Assembly (NCBI RefSeq): GCF_900101545.1
Contig: NZ_FMZU01000014.1
Location: 143,393 to 207,392, forward strand
From: Variovorax sp. CF079
Lineage (GTDB): Bacteria; Pseudomonadota; Gammaproteobacteria; Burkholderiales; Burkholderiaceae_C
Direction of reading: 5' to 3'
DNA length: 64,000 nucleotides
Part shown: one piece after another, positions 35,334 to 44,414 of the stretch
Position numbering within the stretch: the first letter of the stretch is position 1
How the letters are laid out: every line of letters starts with the position of its first letter
The notes under the pieces: model-generated
Databases searched by the model: none
The model's input: the letters and a program-made list of their open reading frames with translations, nothing else
Told to the model about the DNA's origin: nothing
Made by a program: the position numbers and the translations under genes

Positions 35334-37915
35334 CCCGCCAGCTCCCAGAAATCCTTGCGGCACAGGCCGCGCGCCGCGCAGTGTTCGCAGACCGTGCCTT
35401 CGCCGAGCGCGGGCAATGCGGCGCCGCGGCCGATGCGTGCGAGGTCGTCCATCACGCCGGTCACCAGCGCGTCGCGCGCGGCGATCACGTCGGTCTGCTC
35501 GACGGTGCGCGTGCCGGAGGCTTTCTCGCCGACGTTGACGTAGGCGGCACGCAGGCTGTCGTCGGGGAAGAGCGCGGCGTAGAAGGCGAGCTGGGTGTCT
35601 TCGATCGGGTCCTTGACGCGATCCCTTGTCTTGTCGACGGACTCGGTCTTGTAGTCGATCACGAAGGCCCGTCCATCGGGCGTGGCATCGACGCGGTCGA
35701 GGCGCCCGACCAGCTTCACGCTGCCCAGCGCAACCTCCTTCCACGGCTCGGCCTCGACGAACACGGCGCCTTCGCCGGCCTCGTGCCCGGCCAGCCAGGC
35801 CAGGTAGCCGTCTCGCACCGCAGGCCAGGCCGCGGCGAAAGGAAGGAACTCGGCCTCCGAGAGGCCGAATTCGCGCGTCGCCTCCTGCTCCGCGAGGGCC
35901 ATCAGCGCGAGCCTGGCGGGCAGCTCGGCGGTCGGCGCTTCTTTCAAGGCCTCATGGAAATGGCCCAGCACTGCGTGCAACCAGTTGCCGAAATCGCGCT
36001 TGTCGACTTCCGCATCGAGCTCGTCGCTGCTGCGCAAGCCGAGCTGGCGCAGCGCAAAGAAACGGTAGGGGCAGCGGCGCAGATCCTCGTAAGCCGTCGA
36101 CGACAGCGTGGCGGGCACGAGCGCATCGCCGTGCGGCTGCGGCCGCGGTGTCGGTCGCGCGGCCACTTGCACCGGCGTGCGCGGGTCATCGGCGTCGGCC
36201 GCCGACTGGTCGAGATGCAGCATCTGCACGAGCGCGCTGGGGCGCACGGGTTCGCCGCTGGCATCGAACTGCCGCCACAGCAGATCGCAGTACGGCGCAC
36301 GCAATGCAATGGCCCACGCGGCGCGCTGGGCGGCCTCCAGCGCTTCGCGCGACGACAGCGCGAGCGCGAGGCGCTGCGCCGGATTCCAGTCGCCGGGCGG
36401 CTCGGGCGACGCGGGCAGGCGCTGGTCGTCGCAACCCGGCACCACGACGGCACCGAAGGTGCGGCCCAGCAACTGGTGCAACGGCAGGACCACAACCTGC
36501 GGCGAATCCGCGTCGGACGGCAGGCGCACGCTGGCGGCTTCGAGCACGTCGCGCACCCAGGCGGTGAACTCTGCCAGGGTGCAGCGCGCACCGCGAATCT
36601 CCCCTTCGTCGGCATCCAGATAGAGCGCCGCGATGACTTCAATGCCGACCACGTCGCCATGCAGCGCGGCCCACTGGCCGCCGGCTTCGAGCAGCGCGCG
36701 CGTGGAGGCGAGCCATTCGGCAAGCGGTCGGGTGCGGGCCAGCGCCGAGCGTTGGGCTTCGACGTCGTTGGTGAAAGGCAGCAGGCCCAGGTCCTGCGGC
36801 TTCTCGCTCGCCGCAACGAAGGCGCACCAGCTGTGCCAGTCGCGCATGCCGCGATCGCGCAGACGTGCCTCCAGCGCCCGGACCGAACGGCCGTCGAGGA
36901 CGCTGGCGCTCTTGAGCCAATCGAGCACCTGGTCGCTGGAGGCATCGTGGGCGCAGGCGCGCAGAGCACTCATCAGGGTGGCAGCCGCGCGCGTGGTCGA
37001 GAGCTTCCAGCCGGTTTCATCGCGCGGCGCTACCCCCTGCGCGGCCAGCTGGGCGCTGATGCGGCGCGTGAGCGCACGGTCGGTGGCTACCAGCGCCACG
37101 GGCGCACGCCCCTCGGCCAGGTGGCGCAGCACGCAGGCCGCGGCACGCTGGGCCTCGTCTTCGGGGTCGGCCGCGCGATGGAGAGCCGCAGTGCACGCGG
37201 GCGCGTCCAGCGTCGCCAGCGGAAAGTGCAGTACGCGCTCGCCGAACAGCGCCGCGAGCTTGTTCGTGAGCGGATCGCTTTGCAGGCCGTCGAGCACGAT
37301 CAACTGGTCGACCTGGGCCAGCGCGCCGCCGCCCAGCAGCACGTCGGTCGCATAACCGGAGCTGGCAGCCCAGGCGAGCGCGATGCCGTTCAACGCGCTC
37401 TCGATGTCGAACCACTCCGAGCCCCTGCCGGCATCGATGGCGCCTCGCACGCGCTGGGCCCAGGCCGCGCGTTCGTCCGGATGTTCGGCCGCGGCCAGCG
37501 GCGCGAGCTGCAGCGCGATCTCGACCAGCCGGCCCGCCAGCGCGATGCGCGATGCCGCAAAGCCCGTGCGGGACAGCAGCGACTGCGCCGTGAGCAGGTC
37601 GCGCGCCATGTCGAAGGCGATGTCGTCCACGGCGGGCACGAAGCCGCCGGCGCTGCGCGCCCAGTTGCGCGTGGTCTCGAAGCGCGGTGCGAAGCCCGGC
37701 GTGCCGCACGCGGCCCACATGGCGCGCGCCACCTGCATCAATTGCGCGTAGGGCACCAGCACCACGGTGCGCGCGGCATGCAATCCGCGCTCGGCCAGCA
37801 TGCGCGCGATCCGGCCGACGAGGCCATAGGCCGGGTCGCACCAAAGCGCGTGCGCGGGATGGCGCTCAGAGGACTGCATCGGATGTTGGTGTAGGGCTTT
37901 GGCTATCGAGGCCAT
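35330..37915 (-). CDS. addB: AddB-like PD-(D/E)XK nuclease subunit
   Basis: Partner of AddA, about 861 aa. The C-terminal nuclease domain has RRCPYRFFALRQL (first iron-sulfur Cys), VKLVGRLDRVD, FVIDYKTE (catalytic Asp and Lys) and the last cysteines in CEHCAARGLC. The N-terminal part is a degenerate helicase-like region. Start codon is uncertain: ATG at 37915 is used, but ATG at 37879 and a GTG at 37933 are in frame, with no strong Shine-Dalgarno sequence for any. Divergent from trxA. Confidence 0.88.
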   Translation of the reverse strand: MASIAKALHQHPMQSSERHPAHALWCDPAYGLVGRIARMLAERGLHAARTVVLVPYAQLMQVARAMWAACGTPGFAPRFETTRNWARSAGGFVPAVDDIAFDMARDLLTAQSLLSRTGFAASRIALAGRLVEIALQLAPLAAAEHPDERAAWAQRVRGAIDAGRGSEWFDIESALNGIALAWAASSGYATDVLLGGGALAQVDQLIVLDGLQSDPLTNKLAALFGERVLHFPLATLDAPACTAALHRAADPEDEAQRAAACVLRHLAEGRAPVALVATDRALTRRISAQLAAQGVAPRDETGWKLSTTRAAATLMSALRACAHDASSDQVLDWLKSASVLDGRSVRALEARLRDRGMRDWHSWCAFVAASEKPQDLGLLPFTNDVEAQRSALARTRPLAEWLASTRALLEAGGQWAALHGDVVGIEVIAALYLDADEGEIRGARCTLAEFTAWVRDVLEAASVRLPSDADSPQVVVLPLHQLLGRTFGAVVVPGCDDQRLPASPEPPGDWNPAQRLALALSSREALEAAQRAAWAIALRAPYCDLLWRQFDASGEPVRPSALVQMLHLDQSAADADDPRTPVQVAARPTPRPQPHGDALVPATLSSTAYEDLRRCPYRFFALRQLGLRSSDELDAEVDKRDFGNWLHAVLGHFHEALKEAPTAELPARLALMALAEQEATREFGLSEAEFLPFAAAWPAVRDGYLAWLAGHEAGEGAVFVEAEPWKEVALGSVKLVGRLDRVDATPDGRAFVIDYKTESVDKTRDRVKDPIEDTQLAFYAALFPDDSLRAAYVNVGEKASGTRTVEQTDVIAARDALVTGVMDDLARIGRGAALPALGEGTVCEHCAARGLCRKDFWELAG

Positions 37916-38007
37916 AGCGTCCGCGCCGACCACGCCGGCACTTGGTTTCTGTCACAATGACCCGCACTTTAGCTGCACCGAAACTTTCAGCGCAGAAGGA
38001 CACACCC

Positions 38008-38340
38008 ATGGCCAGCGAACTCATCAAACACATCTCAGACTCTTCTTTCGAAGCCGACGTGCTCAAGTCCGGCAAGCCCGTGCTGGTGGACTACTGGGCC
38101 GAATGGTGCGGCCCCTGCAAGATGATCGCGCCCATCCTCGACGAGGTCTCCAACACCTACGAAGGCAAGCTGCAGATCGCCAAGATGAACGTGGACGAGA
38201 ACCGCGACATCCCCGCCAAGTTCGGCATCCGCGGCATCCCCACGCTGATGCTGTTCAAGGACGGCCAGCTGGCCGCGACCAAGGTCGGCGCGATGAGCAA
38301 GGCTCAGCTCACCGCCTTCATCGACCAGCAGCTCGCCTGA
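38008..38340 (+). CDS. trxA: Thioredoxin
   Basis: Cytoplasmic disulfide reductase of 110 aa. The active site is DYWAEWCGPCKMIAP, with the WCGPC motif. FGIRGIPTLMLFKDG holds the cis-Pro. The size is that of thioredoxin 1. The ATG follows CAGAAGGAC. A terminator lies between it and rho. The trxA-rho order is conserved in proteobacteria. Confidence 0.97.
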   Translation: MASELIKHISDSSFEADVLKSGKPVLVDYWAEWCGPCKMIAPILDEVSNTYEGKLQIAKMNVDENRDIPAKFGIRGIPTLMLFKDGQLAATKVGAMSKAQLTAFIDQQLA

Positions 38341-38352
38341 GCGTTGATTCCC

Positions 38353-38389
38353 GGCTGCCTGCGCGCAATGCGCCGGCAGCCTCGTTTTT
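38353..38389 (+). terminator. Rho-independent terminator after trxA
   Basis: GGCTGCC and GGCAGCC form a 7-bp stem, with inner GCGC pairing in the loop, followed by TCG and five T. It lies 12 bases after the trxA stop and ends its transcript before the rho leader. Confidence 0.8.
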
Positions 38390-38445
38390 CCTGTCATAAT
38401 CCTCGCAGATCACCGGCCCTTCCAGGCACCCGGTTCGAGTTCCCC

Positions 38446-38479
38446 GGTTTGTGAGGCATCTCTCGCCTCTCCTCAAACC
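38446..38479 (+). promoter_or_regulatory. Structured leader of rho
   Basis: GGTTTG pairs with CAAACC, and GAGGC with GCCTC, giving a bulged hairpin about 50 bases before the rho ATG. Downstream, CCCC-GCA-CGGGG folds again next to the start. The leader between the trxA terminator and rho is C/T-rich and G-poor in parts, as expected for a Rho-binding autoregulatory leader. Function is inferred. Confidence 0.4.
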
Positions 38480-38526
38480 TCCCCCCTGGTTCTTTCCGAC
38501 AAGATTTCCCCGCACGGGGTCATTCC

Positions 38527-39792
38527 ATGCACTTAAACGAACTCAAGGCACTCCACGTGTCCGAAGTCCTCAAGCAGGCCGAAGCGCTTGAGATCGAAAA
38601 CGTCGGCCGCATGCGCAAGCAGGAGCTGATGTTCGCGATCATCAAGAAGCGCGCGAAGGCCGGCGAACAGGTTTTCGCCGACGGCGTGCTCGAGATCCTG
38701 CCCGACGGCTTCGGCTTTCTGCGCAGCCCCGACACCAGCTTCACCGCCAGCACCGACGACATCTACATCTCGCCGAGCCAGGTGCGCCGCTTCAACCTGC
38801 ACACCGGCGACATGATCGAAGGCGAGGTGCGCACGCCCAAGGACGGCGAACGCTACTTCGCGCTGACCAAGCTCGACAAGGTCAACGACGGCCTGCCCGA
38901 GCAGAACAAGCACAAGGTGATGTTCGAGAACCTCACGCCGCTGTTCCCCAAGGAACTGATGCGGCTCGAGCGCGACGGCTTCAAGGGCGAAGAGAACATC
39001 ACCGGCCGCATCATCGACATCATTGCGCCGATCGGCAAAGGCCAGCGCGCGCTGCTGGTGGCGCCGCCCAAGAGCGGCAAGACGGTCATGATGCAGCACA
39101 TCGCGCATGCGATCAGCGCCAACTATCCCGAGGTCCACATGATGGTGCTGCTCGTCGACGAGCGGCCCGAGGAAGTGACCGAGATGCAGCGCACCGTGAA
39201 GGGCGAGGTCATCGCCTCGACCTTCGACGAGCCCGCTGCGCGCCACGTGCACGTGGCCGAGATGGTGATCGAGCGCGCCAAGCGCCTGGTCGAACTCAAG
39301 AAGGACGTGGTGATCCTGCTCGACTCGATCACCCGCCTCGCCCGCGCCTACAACAACGTCGTGCCCTCGTCGGGCAAGGTGCTGACCGGCGGCGTGGACT
39401 CCAACGCGCTGCAGCGTCCCAAGCGTTTCCTCGGCGCCGCGCGCAACGTGGAGGAAGGCGGCTCGCTCACCATCATCGGCACCGCCCTGATCGATACCGG
39501 CAGCCGCATGGACGAAGTGATCTTCGAAGAGTTCAAGGGCACCGGCAACTCCGAAATCCACCTGGACCGCCGCCTCTACGAGAAGCGCGTGTTTCCCTCG
39601 ATCCAGCTCAACCGCAGCGGCACCCGCCGCGAAGAACTGCTGCTGCCGCCCGAAATACTGCAGAAGACCCGCATCCTGCGCCAGCTCATGTACAACATGG
39701 ACGAAATCGAGGCGATGGAGCTCATGCTGAAGAACATGAAGGCGACGAAAACGAATGTCGAGTTCTTCGACATGATGCGTCGCGGCGGCTGA
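38527..39792 (+). CDS. rho: Transcription termination factor Rho
   Basis: RNA-dependent helicase hexamer subunit, 421 aa. It begins MHLNELKALHVSEVLKQAE. The cold-shock-like RNA-binding domain has ILPDGFGFLR and DIYISPSQVRRF. Walker A is VAPPKSGKTVMM and Walker B VILLDSIT. The Q-loop and R-loop region LTGGVDSNALQRPKRF and LDRRLYEKRVFPSI are present. The stop lies 6 bases from the convergent oxidoreductase gene. Confidence 0.98.
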   Translation: MHLNELKALHVSEVLKQAEALEIENVGRMRKQELMFAIIKKRAKAGEQVFADGVLEILPDGFGFLRSPDTSFTASTDDIYISPSQVRRFNLHTGDMIEGEVRTPKDGERYFALTKLDKVNDGLPEQNKHKVMFENLTPLFPKELMRLERDGFKGEENITGRIIDIIAPIGKGQRALLVAPPKSGKTVMMQHIAHAISANYPEVHMMVLLVDERPEEVTEMQRTVKGEVIASTFDEPAARHVHVAEMVIERAKRLVELKKDVVILLDSITRLARAYNNVVPSSGKVLTGGVDSNALQRPKRFLGAARNVEEGGSLTIIGTALIDTGSRMDEVIFEEFKGTGNSEIHLDRRLYEKRVFPSIQLNRSGTRREELLLPPEILQKTRILRQLMYNMDEIEAMELMLKNMKATKTNVEFFDMMRRGG

Positions 39793-39798
39793 TCCCCT

Positions 39799-40860
39799 TC
39801 AGCCCACCGCCAGGGCCCGTCCTTCGGCGGCGCTCTGGCGGCCCAGGTCGAGCAGTTCCATGAGCTCGACCGCCTGCTCGGGCGGCACCGGGTTCGGACC
39901 CTGACCCAGAATCGCGTCGCGCACCGCGGCGTAGTAGGCGACATAGTTTCCAGGCAGCGCCGGTACCTTGCGCGTCATGGCATGGCCGTCATCGGCCGGC
40001 AGGGTGAGCTCGCCGACGAGCGCATCTGCGCCCCACCCTTCGCCGCCCGGACGTCCGCCGATTCGCAATGCATCCTCCTGCGGATCTACCCCCCGTTTGA
40101 CATAGCTGGCGCGCGTACCGTGCACGATGTAGCGCGGCGCCGCATGGGCCGCCAGCGTGGTCGCGTGCAGCACGACGCGCAAGGGCGCGGGCGCGCCGCT
40201 CTCGTAGCGCAGCACGGCATGGAAATAGTCCTCGACCAGCGCCCCGTCGCGCAGCGCCGCGGTGTCGAGTTGCAGCGTGTCGGGCCGGCCGAAGAGCCGA
40301 ACCGCCTGATCGACCAGGTGAGAACCGAGATCCACCCACAGGCCCGCCCCCGGCACCGGCTGTTCGCGCCAGCGCTCGCGCACCTGAGGCCGGAAACGGT
40401 CGAAGTGCGACTCGAAGTAGACCGGCCGGCCCAGCTCGCCGCTCGCAAGCAGCCCCTGCAGCGTCAGGAAGTCCGAATCGAAGCGGCGGTTCTGGTAGAC
40501 GGACAGCAAGCGGCCCTTGCGCTGCGCCAGTTCTGCCAGCTCGCGGGCCTGGGCCGCATCGAGCGTGAAGGGCTTGTCGACCACCACATGCTTGCCCGCG
40601 GCAAGCGCCGCCCTGGCCAGCGGGTGGTGCTGCGCATTGGGCGCGGCGATCACCACCAGGTCGATGTCGGCGCGGCCCAGCAAGGCCGCCACGTCGGGCA
40701 CCACGTCGACGCCGGGCCAGTCGGCATGGACCTTGTGCGGCTGGGAACTGGCCACCGCGCCCAGCTGGAGACCCGGAACGGCCGACAGAACCGGTGCATG
40801 AAAGGTCTGGCCGGCGAAGCCAAAGCCGACGAGGCCGGCGCGCAAGGGGCGGGAATTCAT
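39799..40860 (-). CDS. Gfo/Idh/MocA family oxidoreductase
   Basis: NAD(P)-dependent sugar-type oxidoreductase, 353 aa. The N-terminal Rossmann motif is GLVGFGFAGQTFHAP, followed by the typical VVIAAPNAQHHPLARAAL, and VVDKPFTLDAAQARELAEL with the family EKP/DKP Lys. The C-terminal GFO_IDH_MocA_C beta-sheet region contains RVVLHATTLAAHAAPRYIVH. The substrate, probably a sugar or inositol derivative, is not identifiable. It is transcribed away from the L31 gene. Confidence 0.9.
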   Translation of the reverse strand: MNSRPLRAGLVGFGFAGQTFHAPVLSAVPGLQLGAVASSQPHKVHADWPGVDVVPDVAALLGRADIDLVVIAAPNAQHHPLARAALAAGKHVVVDKPFTLDAAQARELAELAQRKGRLLSVYQNRRFDSDFLTLQGLLASGELGRPVYFESHFDRFRPQVRERWREQPVPGAGLWVDLGSHLVDQAVRLFGRPDTLQLDTAALRDGALVEDYFHAVLRYESGAPAPLRVVLHATTLAAHAAPRYIVHGTRASYVKRGVDPQEDALRIGGRPGGEGWGADALVGELTLPADDGHAMTRKVPALPGNYVAYYAAVRDAILGQGPNPVPPEQAVELMELLDLGRQSAAEGRALAVG

Positions 40861-40874
40861 GGGGAAAAGAGGTC

Positions 40875-40904
40875 TGGCACTATGGACGCCCAGTATGCGA
40901 TAAT
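40875..40904 (+). promoter_or_regulatory. Candidate sigma-70 promoter of rpmE2
   Basis: TGGCAC (40875-40880) and GATAAT (40899-40904) are separated by 18 bases. They lie about 100 bases before the L31 start, in a small AT-rich island. The -10 is near consensus; the -35 is moderate. Confidence 0.45.
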
Positions 40905-41004
40905 TATGGGCTTAGCGAAAAGTGCAGCCCGGCGCCGTGCCGGGGGAGTTTCCGAACTCTTAACGGAACTTCACGTGGCTCTCGCATCGACCAAAGGAAA
41001 GATC

Positions 41005-41271
41005 ATGAAAGAAGGCATTCACCCGAACTACCGCGAAGTTCTGTTCGTCGACCTGTCGAACGGCTTCGAGTTCGTGACCCGTTCGTGCGCGAACACCAAG
41101 GAAATGGGCAAGACCAAGGACGGTCGCGAATTGCCTCTCTTCAAGCTCGACACCTCGAGCGAATCGCACCCCTTCTACACCGGCACGCAGAAGTCGGTAG
41201 ACAACATGGGCGGCCGCGTCGAGAAGTTCCGCAACCGCTTCGGCAAGACCACCGGCGCCGCCTCCAAGTAA
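41005..41271 (+). CDS. rpmE2: Ribosomal protein bL31, type B
   Basis: Large-subunit ribosomal protein of 88 aa, of type B (YkgM-like) length and sequence, starting MKEGIHPNYREVLFVDLSNG. It has HPFYTGTQKSVDNMGGRVEKF at the conserved C-terminal part. The zinc-binding CxxC pairs of type A L31 are missing; only one Cys remains (RSCANT). AAGGAAAG precedes the ATG. It has its own promoter-like region and terminator. Confidence 0.95.
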   Translation: MKEGIHPNYREVLFVDLSNGFEFVTRSCANTKEMGKTKDGRELPLFKLDTSSESHPFYTGTQKSVDNMGGRVEKFRNRFGKTTGAASK

Positions 41272-41291
41272 GGCAGGCACTTCCAGGTCGA

Positions 41292-41322
41292 GGGCAGCCC
41301 GGTTTACCGCGCTGCCCTTTTT
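41292..41322 (+). terminator. Rho-independent terminator after rpmE2
   Basis: GGGCAGC and GCTGCCC form a 7-bp stem with an inner CGG/CCG pairing in the loop, followed by five T. It lies 20 bases after the L31 stop and shortly before the next gene. Confidence 0.85.
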
Positions 41323-41349
41323 CTTTCCTTCCAACCACTTCACCCTCCG

Positions 41350-43077
41350 TTGAACCAGCCGACGCCAGCGATCGTTGCACAGAGCGCCGTGCGCCGCCTG
41401 CCGCGCCTTGCGCTGCTGCTGCTGTGCGCGGCCTACCTGATGCCCGGCCTGCTGGGTCGCGGACCCTGGAAGAGCGCCGACATCGCCGCCTTCGGCTACA
41501 TGGCCGAACTGGCGCGCAGCACCGAGGGCCTGGCGCGCTGGTTCGACCCGATGCTGCTCGGGCTGCGGCCCGAGACGCCCGCCTTGATCCCCTACTGGAT
41601 CGGCGCCTGGGCGATCAAGATCGCACCGTCATGGGTGCATCCCGACCTTGCAGTGCGCATCGCCTTCGCCCTCCTGCTCTGGGGCACTTTCACGGCGACC
41701 TGGTATGCGGTCTACTACCTCGCCCGCACGACACAGGCGCAGCCGGTGGCCTTTGCCTTCGGCGGCGAGGCGCGTCCCACCGACTACGCGCGCGCCATCG
41801 CGGATGGTGCGCTGCTGGCGCTGATCGCCTGCCTCGGGCTCGCCCAGCTGGGGCATGAAACCACGCCTGCGCTGGCCCAGCTTTTCTTCACCTCGCACCT
41901 GTTCTATGGCGTCGCAGCGCTGCCCTACCGCCGTGTCGGCCCCCTGATCGCGCTGGTGATCGGCAGCGTCGGCATGACCCTGGGTGGCGGGCCGACCGTC
42001 GGGCTGGCGCTGGGCATCGGCTGCGTGGTCTTGCTCGCCGCCGAACGCCGGCGTGGCCCGGAGACCACGCCGGACGACGAGCCCACGTATTCCACCGGCG
42101 CGATCGCGTCGATCTTTGGCGCCACGGTGTTGGCCGGGCTGCTGGCCGCCTGGCTGGGCCTTCTGCAATGGAAGATCGAACTGCCAGGGAGTCAGCCCGG
42201 AACCAGCGTCTTCGGTGAGCTGCGCAGCCAGGCCAAGCTGCTGCTGTGGTTCACCTGGCCGGCCTGGCCGCTCGCGCTGTGGACGCTGTGGCGCTGGCGC
42301 CGGCAGCTTACGGCTCGCCATGTCGCGCTGCCCTTGTGGTTTGCGCTGGTGCCGCTGGCCGCGACCTGGACCACCAGTTTTTCCGAGCGCTCGCTGCTGC
42401 TGGCCTTGCCCGCCTTCGCGACGCTGGCGGCCTTTGCACTGCCGACCTTCAGGCGCAGCGTCGCGGCGCTGATCGACTGGTTCACGCTGCTTTTCTTCAG
42501 CGGCTCGGCGATCATCATCTGGGTGATCTGGGTCGCGATGCAGACCGGCGTGCCCTCCAAGACGGCAGCCAACGTGGCGAAACTGGCGCCCGGCTTCGTG
42601 CCCGAGTTCTCGGCGGTCGCCTTCGTGTTCGCACTGGCCGCGACGCTGGCCTGGGCCTGGCTCGTCCGCTGGCGTACCGGCCGGCATCGGGCGGCACTCT
42701 GGAAGACGCTGGTACTGCCGGGCGGCGGCGCGGCGCTGTGCTGGATGCTGCTGATGACGCTGTGGCTGCCGGTGCTCGACTACGCGCGCAGCTATGTGCC
42801 CCAGGTGCGCGCCATTTCGGAACGGGTCGGCCAGCCGGTATGCATCTCCGAGATCGCGCTGAGCCGGCCCCACATCGCGGCGCTGCGCCATCACGGCCAG
42901 TTCAACCTGCAGCCGCTGACCGGGTCCCAGACCTGCCCCTGGCTGCTGGCGAGCCCGGAGGCGATCGGGCGCCTGCACAAGATCGTGAACCTCGAAGGCT
43001 GGCGCTTCATCGGCACGCTGCGCCGCCCGACCAGCGCGAGCGACGACCTGCTGCTCTACCAAAGAATCAATCCTTGA
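41350..43077 (+). CDS. Membrane glycosyltransferase-like protein (ArnT/PMT type)
   Basis: Integral membrane protein of 575 aa with about 10-12 hydrophobic helices. The first loop contains GRGPWKSADIAAFGYMAELA, in the place of the acidic motif of ArnT/PMT-type glycosyltransferases. The C-terminal soluble part (about 480-575) is predicted periplasmic. It may transfer a lipid-linked sugar to an envelope acceptor, but this is inference. The start is TTG at 41350; no ATG fits as well. The stop overlaps the MATE gene start (TTGA). Confidence 0.78.
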   Translation: MNQPTPAIVAQSAVRRLPRLALLLLCAAYLMPGLLGRGPWKSADIAAFGYMAELARSTEGLARWFDPMLLGLRPETPALIPYWIGAWAIKIAPSWVHPDLAVRIAFALLLWGTFTATWYAVYYLARTTQAQPVAFAFGGEARPTDYARAIADGALLALIACLGLAQLGHETTPALAQLFFTSHLFYGVAALPYRRVGPLIALVIGSVGMTLGGGPTVGLALGIGCVVLLAAERRRGPETTPDDEPTYSTGAIASIFGATVLAGLLAAWLGLLQWKIELPGSQPGTSVFGELRSQAKLLLWFTWPAWPLALWTLWRWRRQLTARHVALPLWFALVPLAATWTTSFSERSLLLALPAFATLAAFALPTFRRSVAALIDWFTLLFFSGSAIIIWVIWVAMQTGVPSKTAANVAKLAPGFVPEFSAVAFVFALAATLAWAWLVRWRTGRHRAALWKTLVLPGGGAALCWMLLMTLWLPVLDYARSYVPQVRAISERVGQPVCISEIALSRPHIAALRHHGQFNLQPLTGSQTCPWLLASPEAIGRLHKIVNLEGWRFIGTLRRPTSASDDLLLYQRINP

Positions 43078-44414
43078 CGAGCGAACGGCGGGTGATCGCA
43101 CGGCACGCCGCAACCGTGCTGGTCGGCCAGCTGGCGGTGATGGCTTTCGGCGTCACCGACACCATCGTCGCCGGCCGCTATGCCGAAGGCGCGCTCGCGG
43201 CGCTCTCGGTGGGCTCGGCGATCTTCATCAGCGTCTTCGTCTCGCTGATCGGCATGCTGCAGGCCCTGCTTCCGGTGTGGGCCGAGCTGCACGGCGCGAA
43301 GCGCACGGCCGAGGTCGGCCGCTCGGTGCGGCAGTCGCTCTACCTGTGCGGCCTCGCCATCGTGCTCGGCATGGCGGTGCTGCTGTACCCCACGCCGCTG
43401 CTGCGCTGGGCCGAGGTGCCGCTGGCCATGCGCGCCGACGTCGAAGCCTACCTGTGCGTACTCGCCTTCGCCCTGCCCCCGGCACTGCTGTTTCGCCTGT
43501 TCAGCACGCTGAACCAGAGCCTGGGCAAGCCCCAGCTCGTGACTTGGCTGCAGCTGGGCTCGCTGTGCCTGAAGCTGCCGCTGTCGATCTGGTTCACCTT
43601 CGGCGGCGCCGGCTGGCCTGCGATGGGCCTGGTGGGCTGCGGCTGGGCCACGCTGGTGGTGAACTGGGCGATGCTCGCCTGCGCGATCTGGCTGCTGCGC
43701 AGCCAGCCCCTTTACCGCGAGTACCGCTTCTGGCGGCGCATCGAGGCGCCCGACTGGCGCCAGATCGGCCAGTTCGCCCGGCTCGGCATCCCGGCTGGAC
43801 TGGCGGTGCTGGTCGAGGTGACCTCCTTCACGCTGATGGCGCTGTTCATCGCGCGCCTGGGCACGGCCGCATCGGCGGCCCACCAGATTGCGTCGAATCT
43901 CACGGCCGTCGCCTACATGGTGCCCCTGTCGCTCGCCATCGCCACCAGCGCACGCGTGAGCTTTTGGCTCGGCGCCGGCGACGCCGCGCTGGCGCGCCGC
44001 GCATGCGTCAAAGGCTTCGAGCTGACAGTTGTCTGCGCGCTGCTGTTCGCAATGGCCATGGCAACGCTGCGATGGCAATTGTCCGAGGTCTATTCCGGCA
44101 ATCCCGCCGTGGTGGCGCTCGGCGCCACGCTGTTGCTGGCCACGGCGGCCTACCATTTCGTGGATGCGCTGCAGACGCTGTGCGTCTTCGTGCTGCGCTG
44201 TTACCGGGTCACGGTGATGCCGCTGGTCCTCTACTGCGCGCTGCTCTGGGGCGTGGGGCTCGGCGGCAGTTATCTGCTGGCCTATCGCGGCATCGGGCCC
44301 TGGCCCGCCATGCAGTCGCCGCTGGCGTTCTGGCTCATGAGCGCGCTGGCCCTGGCGCTCACCGCGGCGCTGTTTCTCGCGCTGCTCGGGTCGACACTCA
44401 GGCGACGGCGCTGA
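43074..44414 (+). CDS. MATE family efflux transporter
   Basis: Multidrug and toxin extrusion protein, 446 aa with 12 hydrophobic segments. N-terminal features include LVGQLAVMAFGVTDTIVAGR and the repeat-half features FARLGIPAGLAVLVEVTSF. It exports organic cations or similar compounds using an ion gradient. The start is TTG at 43074, overlapping the preceding stop as TTGA. The 3' end overlaps the convergent phoR gene by 17 bases. Confidence 0.88.
   Translation: MTSERRVIARHAATVLVGQLAVMAFGVTDTIVAGRYAEGALAALSVGSAIFISVFVSLIGMLQALLPVWAELHGAKRTAEVGRSVRQSLYLCGLAIVLGMAVLLYPTPLLRWAEVPLAMRADVEAYLCVLAFALPPALLFRLFSTLNQSLGKPQLVTWLQLGSLCLKLPLSIWFTFGGAGWPAMGLVGCGWATLVVNWAMLACAIWLLRSQPLYREYRFWRRIEAPDWRQIGQFARLGIPAGLAVLVEVTSFTLMALFIARLGTAASAAHQIASNLTAVAYMVPLSLAIATSARVSFWLGAGDAALARRACVKGFELTVVCALLFAMAMATLRWQLSEVYSGNPAVVALGATLLLATAAYHFVDALQTLCVFVLRCYRVTVMPLVLYCALLWGVGLGGSYLLAYRGIGPWPAMQSPLAFWLMSALALALTAALFLALLGSTLRRRR

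Noticed and set aside
40875..40904. Sigma-54 promoter (TGGCAC at the L31 gene)
   Set aside because: No TTGC at the -12 spacing; the GATAAT hexamer fits sigma-70 better.
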